DNA from: JAGTVG01 sp942491935
GTDB lineage: Bacteria > Bacteroidota > Bacteroidia > Cytophagales > Cyclobacteriaceae
Direction of reading: 5' to 3'
Assembly (NCBI GenBank): GCA_942491935.1
Contig: CALOCZ010000064.1
Location: forward strand, 1-64,000
Length of the DNA stretch: 64,000 nucleotides
The notes under the pieces were generated by a model, which made no database searches, had not been told where the DNA came from, and saw only the letters and a list, made by a program, of their open reading frames with translations. Of the stretch, positions 10,085 through 19,020 are shown one piece after another. The first letter of the stretch is position 1. Every line of letters begins with the position of its first letter. Both the position numbers and the translations under genes were made by a program.

Positions 10085-11209
10085 TTATTTTCCAAGGCAA
10101 TAAATATTTCCATCCCTTGCACCGAGTATTATATACCCATTGATGACTGCCGGATTATGCGTTATGGCACTACCAATTTCGTACGACCAGGTCTCCTGCC
10201 CATTATTGAGGTCAACAAGATATAACATCCCATCCATGGTAGCTGTAAGAACCTGATCCCGGACAATCACAGGAGAAGCATCGATCCTTCCGCCAGCATT
10301 ATATGACCATAAAAGTTTCCCATCTGACCCATTGAAACAATACAGTCTTTTATCCTGGCTGCCGATCACCACTTTATCTTTATAAATAGATGGTGAACCT
10401 AAAAACGGCAGGCTGTTATCCGGATTTATCCATTGCCACAAGATTTCTCCTTCCTTGATATCGATACAGGTAAACTGCCCGTCGTAATCACCCGTATACA
10501 CCAGGTTATCTGATATAGCGACGGAACCGGCTACATAAGTAGCTACTTCTATCTTATCTTTCACCTTCCCTGTACCAAGATCAACCACGTGCAAATATCC
10601 ATCACATCCGCCAAAAAGGGCCACATCGTTGCCAACAGCTGCTGCGCCATTTACAAAATTATCGGATTCATATTTCCATATAAGTTGCCCTATCTTCGCA
10701 TCCACACAATGAAGGTAAAAATCATAACTGCCCACAATGATGAAATGCTTGTTGTTGAATTCGAAATGATTCGGAGAACCGGAAATCTGGTTTTCAGTTT
10801 CATATTTCCAAATAAGACTTCCTGTATCAGCATTCAGAGCATATAAGTAACCGCTCAGGTTTCCACAATAGATAATGCCATCATAGTATAAAACAGGAGC
10901 TTCTATGGTATTGTCCGTTTCAAACTGCCAGAGTAGTTCTCCTTCCATATCCAGGGCAAATAATATTCCGGCAGAATTTCCGGCAAATATCTTTCCATCT
11001 GCAACTATCGGTGCAGCAATAATGGCATCATCTGTTTGAAAGTTCCATAATAAAGATGGGTTTTCAGGAATCCTTGCACGTGTATATCCGGAAAGAGATG
11101 GGTCTCCTCTAAAAATCTCCCATTGATTATTCTGCTGCCCCATAATCTCTAAGCCGGTATAGACTATGAGTATAAGACTGAAGATTATATTTTTATAAAT
11201 TCTCATCAT
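10085..11209 (-). CDS. PQQ-like beta-propeller protein, secreted
   Basis: Secreted eight-bladed-type propeller, 374 aa, with a signal peptide ending near 'IMGQQ' (residue about 25). Repeats of the form 'xLLWxFxTDxxIxAxPxxxxGxIxxGNxxGxLxALD' run across the whole length, for example 'LLWQFETDNTIEAPVLYYDG' and 'LIWKYETENQISGSPNHF'. The calcium and vicinal-cysteine features of true PQQ dehydrogenases are not apparent, so PQQ binding is not implied. It is the last gene of the ten-gene redox operon and its start overlaps the preceding flavoprotein gene by 17 bases, strongly suggesting co-translation. It is likely a periplasmic structural or binding component of that system (inference). It resembles BamB in repeat style but lies in an unrelated context. 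Confidence 0.85.
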   Translation of the reverse strand: MMRIYKNIIFSLILIVYTGLEIMGQQNNQWEIFRGDPSLSGYTRARIPENPSLLWNFQTDDAIIAAPIVADGKIFAGNSAGILFALDMEGELLWQFETDNTIEAPVLYYDGIIYCGNLSGYLYALNADTGSLIWKYETENQISGSPNHFEFNNKHFIIVGSYDFYLHCVDAKIGQLIWKYESDNFVNGAAAVGNDVALFGGCDGYLHVVDLGTGKVKDKIEVATYVAGSVAISDNLVYTGDYDGQFTCIDIKEGEILWQWINPDNSLPFLGSPSIYKDKVVIGSQDKRLYCFNGSDGKLLWSYNAGGRIDASPVIVRDQVLTATMDGMLYLVDLNNGQETWSYEIGSAITHNPAVINGYIILGARDGNIYCLGK

Positions 11210-12758
11210 TTTTTTTCGCTAAAGCACCAGTAGGGCAATTATCGGCACAAAGTAATGCCGTTTTCTCAAGGGCATTAACATTTTCATTATCAAATGGAAC
11301 TGCTACTTCTACATCAAATCCCTTGCCAATAAAGGTAAGTCCAAGCTTTTCTTTATGCTCGGAAGTAATTCGAACGCAGATGCCACATTTTATACATTTT
11401 TCAGGTTCATATACTATTGGTTCGTGCTTGAAAATCTTTTTTATGCTTTTCCTCTCCTTGGGGAAATACCTTTTTTGCTGGGCTGCATATTCATCAGAAT
11501 AATCCCTCAATTTGCAATTATGTTGCTTCCGACAATCACAGTGCATGCATCTTGCCGCTTCTTTTTGCATTTCATCATGGCTGAATCCTTTTGTCTCTTT
11601 AATCTCAATCCGAGCCCCGGGAGCAGCCTCAAGCATATATTCAACCAACTCACCATTTAATAACCTTCCGAACCGCGAGTTAAAAATCCTTTTTTCACCT
11701 ATAACCGGTTCATTATTTATGTATTGGTCCACGGACAAAGCCACTTGTTTACCGTGGGCAACAGCCCTGATGGCTACTCGCCCGGGTTTTACAGAACTTC
11801 CAATTGCAAACACCTTGGGATCTTTGGTCTGATGGGTATTCCTGTCAACAACAAATGCATTTGATCGTTTATCCAGTCCGGTGAAAACGGCATTTTCTTC
11901 ACCGGTAGCAATAATTACAGCATCATAGCTTGATTTCAAATCCTTTAGATCATCCTTTCCAATTTCCTTTTTCAAGTTAAATACTGCTCCCATTCTGATA
12001 ATAATTTCTATTTCCTTATCAAGGACAGCTTTGGGAAGTTTTTTGTTGGGGATGGCATATCGAAGAGCACCACCTGGCACAGGATTCTTATCATACAATT
12101 CACACACATATCCCTTTTGTAATAAAAAGTATGCAGCAGATAAACCTGCTGGCCCTGTCCCAATAATGGCCACTTTTTTGCCATTTAACTGGGGGACTGA
12201 AGGTATAAAGGAATTTGCCTGGCCCAAATCATAATCTGCGGCATATCTTTTCAGTTTACATATTGAAACTGGCGAATCGACAGACCGGCGGTGACAGGCT
12301 CTTTCACAGGGGGCGGGGCATATTCTCCCAAGTACAGCAGGAAGTGCAATATCTCTCTTTACAACCTGTAGGGCTTCCATAGGTTTGCCAGCGGCAAGTA
12401 ACCTGTTCATCAAAGGAATATCCATATAGGCCGGGCAATTCGTCTGGCAGGGAGCTTCACAATCCCCCACATGATCACTAAGCAGAAGTTCGAGACCTGT
12501 TTTCCTGGCTTCGAACACTTCTTCATCATTGGTTATAACCTCCATACCCTCCTGAACGATGGTCGTACAGGAAGGGAAAAGCCTACCTGTTTTGTTTTCC
12601 TTCACTACACAAATCATACAGGATGGAAAATGGTCATGTCCATCAAGGTGACACATAGTAGGTATATCATACCCCTGATTCCTGGCTATTTCAAGAACCG
12701 TCGAATCAGATGGCACTTCAATTTTTTTCCCGTTTAAACTTAAACTGATCATATCCAT
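11193..12758 (-). CDS. GltD-like FAD/Fe-S oxidoreductase with NuoG-type 2Fe-2S end, lacking the NAD(P)H domain
   Basis: Cytoplasmic flavoprotein, 521 aa. Residues 1-95 form a 2Fe-2S ferredoxin fold as in NuoG/HydA (Cys36, 47, 50, 64). Residues 96-190 resemble the N-terminal Fe-S domain of GltD (His96, Cys100, 104, 108, then 'GRICPAPCERAC'). One FAD motif 'IIGTGPAGLSAA' starts at 198, with 'VIIATGE' at 281-287. The C-terminal FAD strand 'VFAIGSSVKPGRVA' comes only 29 residues later, so the second Rossmann (NAD(P)H) domain present in GltD is missing. A further cysteine group (404, 407, 409, 415) and a ferredoxin-like tail (455, 458, 461, 504, 508) follow. It starts directly after the NuoEF fusion gene, the likely electron donor or acceptor (inference). 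Confidence 0.85.
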   Translation of the reverse strand: MDMISLSLNGKKIEVPSDSTVLEIARNQGYDIPTMCHLDGHDHFPSCMICVVKENKTGRLFPSCTTIVQEGMEVITNDEEVFEARKTGLELLLSDHVGDCEAPCQTNCPAYMDIPLMNRLLAAGKPMEALQVVKRDIALPAVLGRICPAPCERACHRRSVDSPVSICKLKRYAADYDLGQANSFIPSVPQLNGKKVAIIGTGPAGLSAAYFLLQKGYVCELYDKNPVPGGALRYAIPNKKLPKAVLDKEIEIIIRMGAVFNLKKEIGKDDLKDLKSSYDAVIIATGEENAVFTGLDKRSNAFVVDRNTHQTKDPKVFAIGSSVKPGRVAIRAVAHGKQVALSVDQYINNEPVIGEKRIFNSRFGRLLNGELVEYMLEAAPGARIEIKETKGFSHDEMQKEAARCMHCDCRKQHNCKLRDYSDEYAAQQKRYFPKERKSIKKIFKHEPIVYEPEKCIKCGICVRITSEHKEKLGLTFIGKGFDVEVAVPFDNENVNALEKTALLCADNCPTGALAKKNDENL

Positions 12759-15098
12759 TTATGATACCGTAACACAATCTTCCGGGCATACCTGCCGGCA
12801 ACCGTCACATTTTATACATTTTTCCTGATCTATAACATGGATTTCATATGGCGTAAAAGCGATCGCATCAACTGGACAGTTTTGTGCACATTTCGTACAT
12901 CCTATACAAGTTTCTTCTATATGATAACTTACCAGGTCCCTGCATTTGCCTGTCGGACATTTTCCATGTATATGCGCCTCGTACTCATCCCTGAAGTATC
13001 TTAAAGTTGACAATACTGGATTGGGGGCCGTTTTTCCCAATCCGCACAAGCTGCCTTTTTTTGTCCATCCTGATAGATTCTCAAGTTCTTCAATATCTTT
13101 TGGGGAGCCCTTTCCGGTACATATCTTGTTTAAGATATCAAGCATTCGTTTCGTCCCTACCCGGCAAAAGGTACATTTTCCACAAGACTCACTCTGAGTG
13201 AATGACAGAAAATATCTGGCAATGTCAACCATGCAGTCGGTATCGTCCAGTACCACCAATCCTCCAGATCCCATCATAGCACCTGCTTCCTGCAGTGACT
13301 CGAAATCCACCGGCGTATCCATCATCCAATGCGGGATACAACCTCCAGAGGGTCCCCCTATCTGGACAGCTTTAAGTTCCCGGTCACCCGCCACACCTCC
13401 ACCAATATCTTCAACAATCTCTCTAATGGTGATTCCCATAGGCACTTCTATCAGGCCTCCTCTGTTTATTTTCCCGGCAAGTGCAAAAACTTTAGTCCCT
13501 TTCGACAACCTTGTGCCATGGTTTGTAAATTCAAACACTCCATTTTTTATGATATAGGCAATCTGAGCGAATGTCTCAGTATTGTTTACCAGGGTAGGAT
13601 GACCCCAAAGTCCTTTTTCAGCAGGGAAAGGGGGTCTTAATTTGGGGAATCCGCGATTTCCCTCAATTGAAGCTATAAGGGCAGTTTCTTCACCACAAAT
13701 AAATGCTCCAGCTCCTTCAAATATCCGGATATCAAAGGAAAAGTCAGTACCAAGAATATTATCACCCAGATATCCTCTCTTTCGACATACATCAAGTGCC
13801 TCCCTGATCCTTTGTACAGCCAAAGGATATTCTGCCCTGATATAAAAATATCCTTCTGTTGCACCTGTGGCATATGCCCCAATAACCATCCCTTCGATAA
13901 CCCGATAAGGATATGATTCGAGGATCATTCTATCCATAAAGGCTCCAGGATCACCTTCATCACCATTACAAATTATATACTTTGTATCGCTAACCTGGTC
14001 TTTTACAATCCGCCATTTTTCACCTGTACTAAATCCTCCTCCTCCTCGACCCCGTATCCCACTTTCAGTAATACGTTTCACTACTTCATTGGGATCTAAT
14101 TCGTTCAAGCAGATCTTCATAGCCCTGAACCCACCGCTTTGCTGATATTCCTCAATATCAATGGGATCGAGCACACCTCTATGTTCGGTTGCAATAGGCA
14201 CCTGACGTCCGAGAAATGAAGAAACCTGTTTTTCCCTGACGTTAAGCTCGAAACGTTCCACACCTTCCCAGTTATGATCAGTTTGGATATCTTCAGCCAA
14301 TTCCAACAGGGAGGACTTTAATCGGTCCCATAACCCCTTTGGCTTGAAATGCTTTTTTATAATTGCATTTACATCACCAGGTTTTACGTGGGAATATAAT
14401 ACTGGTTCTTCCCCACTTGGGATCATTTCCAGAAGAGGAACCTGGTGGCACATGCCAACACAACCTACTTTCTTCATATTTACATTAAGACCGCTGGAAG
14501 CCACTGCCTTTTCAAGAGATTTTTTAACCTCCTCGCTTCCACTTGCTACGCAGCATGATCCTAATCCAATTCGTATCTCACCCTGATTGCCGTTTAATTG
14601 ATTAATTAAACCTCTTCCTTTCTTAGACGGATTATTCAAATCGTTTTCAAAAGCACCTATTACCTCATCAACATCTTCAATCCCAACATGGCCATAGGTA
14701 GTATCATCAATCTGAACCACAGGGGCAAGGGTACAACAGCCCAGGCAGTTTACCTTTTCCAATGAATATTTCCCCTCCTGATCTGTATTCTTTCCATCAG
14801 GAAGGTTTAAAGATCTGCCGAAGGCATCATATACCAATCCTGCTCCTTTCACATGACATGCTGTGCCGGTACAAACCTTAATAATATGCTCGCCTGCTGG
14901 TTCCAGTCTGAACTGGGTGTAAAAACTAGCGACACCCATGATCAGGTCAGGTGTGATATCTGTGGACTCGCATACCCGCTTTAAAATATCTTCTGGTAAA
15001 TAGTTGAATTCATTCTGTATTACCTGCAATATGGGTATCACGGCCTTTTTCTCCCTGCCTTTATCCTTAATTACCTGATCTATGTTTAACTCTGCCAT
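12759..15098 (-). CDS. NuoE-NuoF fusion: NADH-oxidising diaphorase subunit with C-terminal ferredoxin
   Basis: Cytoplasmic NADH:acceptor module, 779 aa, combining normally separate subunits. The NuoE domain is about 1-155 with 2Fe-2S ligands Cys76, 81, 118 and 122. A thioredoxin-like 2Fe-2S domain spans about 174-250 (Cys182/183, 213, 217). The NuoF domain (about 295-700) holds the FMN/NADH loop 'GRGGGGFSTGEKW' at 350-362, 'NGDEGDPGAFMDR', 'GAGAFICGEETAL', an SLBB region (about 535-600) and the 4Fe-4S ligands Cys639, 642, 645 and 685. The tail (725-779) is a two-[4Fe-4S] ferredoxin (Cys731, 734, 737, 741 and 761, 764, 767, 771). This resembles HydB/HndC-type subunits of bifurcating enzymes, but no hydrogenase or formate dehydrogenase subunit is nearby. 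It abuts its neighbours on both sides with no gap. Confidence 0.92.
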   Translation of the reverse strand: MAELNIDQVIKDKGREKKAVIPILQVIQNEFNYLPEDILKRVCESTDITPDLIMGVASFYTQFRLEPAGEHIIKVCTGTACHVKGAGLVYDAFGRSLNLPDGKNTDQEGKYSLEKVNCLGCCTLAPVVQIDDTTYGHVGIEDVDEVIGAFENDLNNPSKKGRGLINQLNGNQGEIRIGLGSCCVASGSEEVKKSLEKAVASSGLNVNMKKVGCVGMCHQVPLLEMIPSGEEPVLYSHVKPGDVNAIIKKHFKPKGLWDRLKSSLLELAEDIQTDHNWEGVERFELNVREKQVSSFLGRQVPIATEHRGVLDPIDIEEYQQSGGFRAMKICLNELDPNEVVKRITESGIRGRGGGGFSTGEKWRIVKDQVSDTKYIICNGDEGDPGAFMDRMILESYPYRVIEGMVIGAYATGATEGYFYIRAEYPLAVQRIREALDVCRKRGYLGDNILGTDFSFDIRIFEGAGAFICGEETALIASIEGNRGFPKLRPPFPAEKGLWGHPTLVNNTETFAQIAYIIKNGVFEFTNHGTRLSKGTKVFALAGKINRGGLIEVPMGITIREIVEDIGGGVAGDRELKAVQIGGPSGGCIPHWMMDTPVDFESLQEAGAMMGSGGLVVLDDTDCMVDIARYFLSFTQSESCGKCTFCRVGTKRMLDILNKICTGKGSPKDIEELENLSGWTKKGSLCGLGKTAPNPVLSTLRYFRDEYEAHIHGKCPTGKCRDLVSYHIEETCIGCTKCAQNCPVDAIAFTPYEIHVIDQEKCIKCDGCRQVCPEDCVTVS

Positions 15099-16958
15099 TT
15101 AAATTCCAATACAATACAAATACTTATCACCCCGCAAATATATCCTGCCATCTGAAAAGGACGGAGTACTAACTGATCCTTCACCCAATTCAGGTTCACC
15201 CAGGAGGGTCATATTCTTTTCTTTTTTGAAAATATGCATTTTGCCACCCATGTCAAGGAAATACACTTTATCGTCGGCAATTATTGGTGAGGCATAAATA
15301 CCGTCATCACATTCATATTCCCACAGAAGTTCGCCATTTGCTGCATCATAGCAAACGATCACTCCATAGCTTGTAGCTATAAAAACCATACCATCATCCG
15401 CGACCGGGCTGGCCACCTCTGGAAGATACTCATTCGTTTCCCATATTATTTCAGGCTGGCTTCCAGGTTTAATTGCTGCAAGAACAGCATACTCATTGGT
15501 TACATAAACGATACCATCTGAATAAGCGGGAGATGGCCCCACTTCTCCCATCAGACAATCAATAGACCAAAGCTCTTTTCCCGTACGTGGATCATATCCA
15601 GCAACCTGTGGGCTGGTTGATAATATAAGCTCAATGTGGTCCCCCATATTGGCCAGAATCGGAGAAGCCCAGGATACTTTAGAAGATCGAAGGGTTTCCC
15701 ATTTTGTCTCACCTGACACTATATCCAGTCCTAACACTTTACCTTGCTGATTTGTATCAAATTGAATAAGAAGTATTCCCTCATAAATGAGCAATGAAGA
15801 TGAATGCCCATAATGATTATCAGGCATTCCCAGGTTTTTAGCCCATTTTCTATTCCCATCCATATCTACACAGACCACATCACCGGTGGCAAAGATGGCA
15901 CAAAGATTTTTACCATCAGTTGCCATGGTAGGTGCTGCAAAACCCGTATCATCCGTTACCCTGGGGACTTTGCCGGTATTCCTGGCCACATCATTTACAG
16001 GGTGTTCCCAGATAATATCACCATTGGTCCGATTATAACAATATAAGGTCTGGGTAGTGCCATTGGCACCTGAAAGGAACAATTTATCGCCCCAGATTAT
16101 GGGTGAATTATACCCTGGCAATGGTACTTCTAACTTCCACATTATATTTTTCCCCGAGGCACCATCCCAATCAACAGGAATGTTCTTATGATTTGATAAC
16201 CCCAGACCATATGGTCCCCTGAAAGCTGGAAACTGGTCTGCAAACTTCAATGATCCGGTTTGAACATCAGCTACCGGAGTACCCGGGACCGTTTCCGAAT
16301 CCACCACTTTGGATTCTTCTGTTATTTCTTCCGTTTCGGTTTGGGCCTGATCTACATCCGTTGTAATGTCATTAATTATAACTTCGGTTTCCGGTTCGAC
16401 TTCCTGTTGTGCAGGCTCGCTGGTAGTCCTGATGGCAATCTCTTCCACATCAGGCTCTTCGGTAACGCTTTCGGCAATATTATACGGGTCGTCAAGTTTA
16501 TCATCGGATAAATAAGCAGCAACCAAAGCCAGACCAAATATGGCAATAACAGAATATATGATCCATTTCTGGGCAGCGATCAATTCCTTACCCAGGTGCC
16601 GGTCCTCACTGCCTGGCTCATCTACCTTATCACTATAGGACTGATACATCCTAAGAGATATCACAAGAACGACAAGACCAGCTATCAAAATAAAAGCCCC
16701 TGCACGTATTTGCCATTGTTTTGTAAAATATGCTTTACGCACCATTAAATCGAGGCGCCTGATATCCTCTTTCAGCTGTTCGTTACCTGAATCTTTCTTA
16801 AGTTGTTCAACAAGGTTTACCAGCAATTCATTCTCCAGTGGTTCCGATCGTTGAAGTTGCCAGTAATTCAATATCATGATGATGCTGACTATTGCTGAAA
16901 ATATTCCGGCAATAACAGCTATCCTCCAGGTTATTTTTTGTTTTTCTTTTGTGTTCAC
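15099..16958 (-). CDS. Membrane-anchored PQQ-like beta-propeller protein
   Basis: Unusual 619-aa protein. Three predicted TM helices occupy the N-terminal quarter (about 11-30, 82-102 and 131-150). A Glu/Thr/Val-rich acidic linker follows (about 160-235), then a complete PQQ-like propeller (about 245-619) with family blocks 'FPAFRGPYGLGLSNH', 'PGYNSPIIWGDKLFLSG' and 'GFAAPTMATDGKNLCAIFA'. The arrangement places the propeller in the periplasm, tethered to the inner membrane. Its start overlaps the stop of the NapH-like gene by four bases (ATGA), and its stop abuts the NuoEF fusion start, so it lies exactly between the membrane and cytoplasmic parts of the operon. It may dock the redox partners (inference). 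No haem-binding CxxCH motif is seen. Confidence 0.85.
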   Translation of the reverse strand: MNTKEKQKITWRIAVIAGIFSAIVSIIMILNYWQLQRSEPLENELLVNLVEQLKKDSGNEQLKEDIRRLDLMVRKAYFTKQWQIRAGAFILIAGLVVLVISLRMYQSYSDKVDEPGSEDRHLGKELIAAQKWIIYSVIAIFGLALVAAYLSDDKLDDPYNIAESVTEEPDVEEIAIRTTSEPAQQEVEPETEVIINDITTDVDQAQTETEEITEESKVVDSETVPGTPVADVQTGSLKFADQFPAFRGPYGLGLSNHKNIPVDWDGASGKNIMWKLEVPLPGYNSPIIWGDKLFLSGANGTTQTLYCYNRTNGDIIWEHPVNDVARNTGKVPRVTDDTGFAAPTMATDGKNLCAIFATGDVVCVDMDGNRKWAKNLGMPDNHYGHSSSLLIYEGILLIQFDTNQQGKVLGLDIVSGETKWETLRSSKVSWASPILANMGDHIELILSTSPQVAGYDPRTGKELWSIDCLMGEVGPSPAYSDGIVYVTNEYAVLAAIKPGSQPEIIWETNEYLPEVASPVADDGMVFIATSYGVIVCYDAANGELLWEYECDDGIYASPIIADDKVYFLDMGGKMHIFKKEKNMTLLGEPELGEGSVSTPSFSDGRIYLRGDKYLYCIGI

Positions 16959-18244
16959 TTGATCTGTTCCATTATTTTGTCAAAATCGGGTTTACCAACA
17001 GGGCAATAATCCATACATCTGCCACAACTAACACAATTTCCTTTATCCGGCTCATAGTCTTTTCGGTTCCTGTATAATGTTTTGCCCATAAATATTAATC
17101 CAAATGCCAATCCTAAAAATCCTCCCATTATCCAACCACCATAATAGAATTGCTTCCTAATTGTGGCAGCCTCTTCCAGCAAAGTCTCCATAGTCTTTCC
17201 AGAGGTCAGAAAGGTCTGCACATCAATATGGTCAGGATCGTTCTTTAGTTCCGGATTAGCAATTAACAGTTCCGCAAGGCCTACCGTTGAATTTGCCTTC
17301 GACAAGTATATATGTGATTTAGATCCGACATATCCTCCAATCAAAATCAGGATTGGAAGAATTAATACTGACAACAAAAATTTATTAACGTCTTTACTTG
17401 TCGAAACCGGTTCAATGACTGGTTTATTAATGGCATCCACAGGACAGGAGTGCGCACATAACTTACAATCCACACATTCAGCCGGTGTTATGCTTAAATG
17501 CCATTTTGAGACCTTTGACATCCAATTAAGCAAGACACCATAAGGGCATAAAAAGCGGCAATAAGGCCTTGCAATAAACATTCCTAGGATTAGAAAACTT
17601 CCTCCCAATATGAGCATTTCAAAGGTAGCATCCATCCTGAAAATCCCGATGAAGGGATCATAACGGCAAATAATAAAATCCGTATTGGTTGCCGCATATA
17701 ATATTGATAGCCCCAGGTAGAGATATGGGATCAATCCCAAAACTTTTCTGACAGGTGAGGGAATGGAAATAGGTCTGAAAATAATAAGTTCCTGAATGGC
17801 CCCAAGCGGACAAGCGGCCCCACAAAACACACGGCCCATGAAAAGGGCAAAGATCAATGGCAAGATGAAAAATAAGAGTGCAGTAAGGGATATGGCATAA
17901 GTGGGGTTGAATAAGGTCAGGGTTACATTTTGAATGCCCCCAATAGAACAAATACATCCATTCCTGTAAAAACCGAAATAAATAAGTGTAAATACCGATA
18001 AATACAAGATGCCCTGCCTGGAACGCTTTTTTATGGCAAACCATGAAGCTAAAAGCATGACGATCAGTAAGATGACCACATCCAGGATCTCCATAGTAGC
18101 CCACCTGGGTTCCGGCGCCAGAGGAGATGGAACTATATAATCTGTTTCAAAATCCGGTCTGGGGAAGCGCTGTTGTGCATAGGAAACTACTGATATCAGC
18201 AGGCCACTAAAAAATGTCAGGATCGCTATTCTTTTATTCTTCAA
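16955..18244 (-). CDS. NapH/NosR-like polytopic Fe-S membrane protein
   Basis: Inner-membrane electron carrier, 429 aa. A signal-like N-terminus ('ISVVSYAQQ') is followed by about seven TM helices (roughly 55-72, 78-95, 117-137, 168-185, 206-225, 288-305, 366-387). Two Cx3CP motifs at helix ends (Cys141/145 in 'CGAACPLGA' and Cys229/233 in 'CRFLCPYGV') are diagnostic of the NapH/NosR/MauN group that oxidises quinols. Ferredoxin clusters follow at Cys257, 260, 263, 267 and, at the C-terminus, Cys404, 407, 410, 414. An extra 'NGCICS' motif (Cys97, 99) lies near TM2. No FMN-binding domain of the NosR type is present. Flanked by the Tat ferredoxin and the anchored propeller, it probably passes electrons across the membrane (inference). 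Confidence 0.9.
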   Translation of the reverse strand: MKNKRIAILTFFSGLLISVVSYAQQRFPRPDFETDYIVPSPLAPEPRWATMEILDVVILLIVMLLASWFAIKKRSRQGILYLSVFTLIYFGFYRNGCICSIGGIQNVTLTLFNPTYAISLTALLFFILPLIFALFMGRVFCGAACPLGAIQELIIFRPISIPSPVRKVLGLIPYLYLGLSILYAATNTDFIICRYDPFIGIFRMDATFEMLILGGSFLILGMFIARPYCRFLCPYGVLLNWMSKVSKWHLSITPAECVDCKLCAHSCPVDAINKPVIEPVSTSKDVNKFLLSVLILPILILIGGYVGSKSHIYLSKANSTVGLAELLIANPELKNDPDHIDVQTFLTSGKTMETLLEEAATIRKQFYYGGWIMGGFLGLAFGLIFMGKTLYRNRKDYEPDKGNCVSCGRCMDYCPVGKPDFDKIMEQIK

Positions 18245-18254
18245 AAGTCTCTCT

Positions 18255-18851
18255 TTAGCTCTTTGTAAAATCTCCTTTAAAATTGTACGGTTTACTGGCT
18301 GGCGCCCTGGTTATAGCATCTGACGGACACCGCGTGGCTATGGCACATTGATTGCAGTTGAGGCACAGGTCATGCCGGATCTGTAGATGTAATGATCCAT
18401 TGCCAAAAGCGGAACACCCTTTTACACATTTCCCGCATCCGATACAAAGGTCCTCATCAATTGTATACTCAAAAAATGGCTCTTCGATAAAATCTCTTTT
18501 TATGGCAGCGGTTGGACAAAGTTGGTTTTCAGCCCCGGTATGAAGATCAATTACTCCCGGTTTAAAATACCCCCCACAAAGGTCACAATACCCACAAAGA
18601 TCAAAAGCATGGACACATTTCACTGCTGAAGGGGTTAATACACATTCCTCTGCACATCTGCCACATTGAGTACATTTAAAAGGATCGATCTGCCAGACCC
18701 ATTCCTCTTTGGTGGATTTACTCAGGGCAAGTCCGCTCACACCCCCTATACCCAGCGCAAGGGTTATACGGGCCGTGGAACGTATAAAATCCCTCCTTTT
18801 ATTCGCTTTATTATCAGGAGACTTTTTCATTTTCTTTTGTTTTAATATCAA
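18255..18851 (-). CDS. Tat-exported NapG-like polyferredoxin
   Basis: Periplasmic electron carrier, 198 aa, with a twin-arginine signal ('KRRDFIRS' at 18-25 plus a hydrophobic stretch 27-43). Cysteine groups predict up to four [4Fe-4S] clusters: 60/63/66/70, 86/89/92 with 112, 136/139/142/146, and 163/166/169/175. This is the layout of NapG/MauM-type ferredoxins, which pair with NapH-type membrane proteins; such a partner is encoded 10 bases downstream. The first Met overlaps the upstream small gene by 38 bases; a second Met at residue 8 (18830) is an equally plausible start. Its probable role is to accept or donate electrons on the periplasmic side (inference from family and context). Confidence 0.9.
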   Translation of the reverse strand: MILKQKKMKKSPDNKANKRRDFIRSTARITLALGIGGVSGLALSKSTKEEWVWQIDPFKCTQCGRCAEECVLTPSAVKCVHAFDLCGYCDLCGGYFKPGVIDLHTGAENQLCPTAAIKRDFIEEPFFEYTIDEDLCIGCGKCVKGCSAFGNGSLHLQIRHDLCLNCNQCAIATRCPSDAITRAPASKPYNFKGDFTKS

Positions 18852-19020
18852 TGACCTTTTGGCAGGAATTGAATTTTCCGCACATTTTACAAACCTCCGA
18901 AGCAGAACAATCTTCTGTAGCCTTGATGGTCCTTTGACTCACCAAAAAGCCTACTGAGGAAAGCAAACCACCTAATAAGGAGTATCGTGTAAAGTTCTGT
19001 ATAAAATTTCTTCTATCCAT
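18814..19020 (-). CDS. 68-aa Tat-signal protein with four cysteines
   Basis: Small unrecognised protein. It opens with a twin-arginine motif ('DRRNFIQNF', 2-10) and a hydrophobic segment (about 14-28). A short mature part carries Cys38, 44, 47 and 53 (spacing C-x5-C-x2-C-x5-C). The four cysteines could bind a metal or a single Fe-S cluster, which would explain the use of the Tat route for so small a protein. It begins immediately after the NHL propeller stop and overlaps the next ferredoxin start by 38 bases. That tight nesting inside a conserved-looking operon argues that it is real despite its size. Coding is supported by context and the Tat motif; function is unknown. Confidence 0.75.
   Translation of the reverse strand: MDRRNFIQNFTRYSLLGGLLSSVGFLVSQRTIKATEDCSASEVCKMCGKFNSCQKVIDIKTKENEKVS

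Noticed and set aside
13198..13557. 119-codon plus-strand open frame within the NuoEF fusion gene
   Set aside because: Antisense shadow of a fully conserved NuoF domain; no motif or start context of its own.
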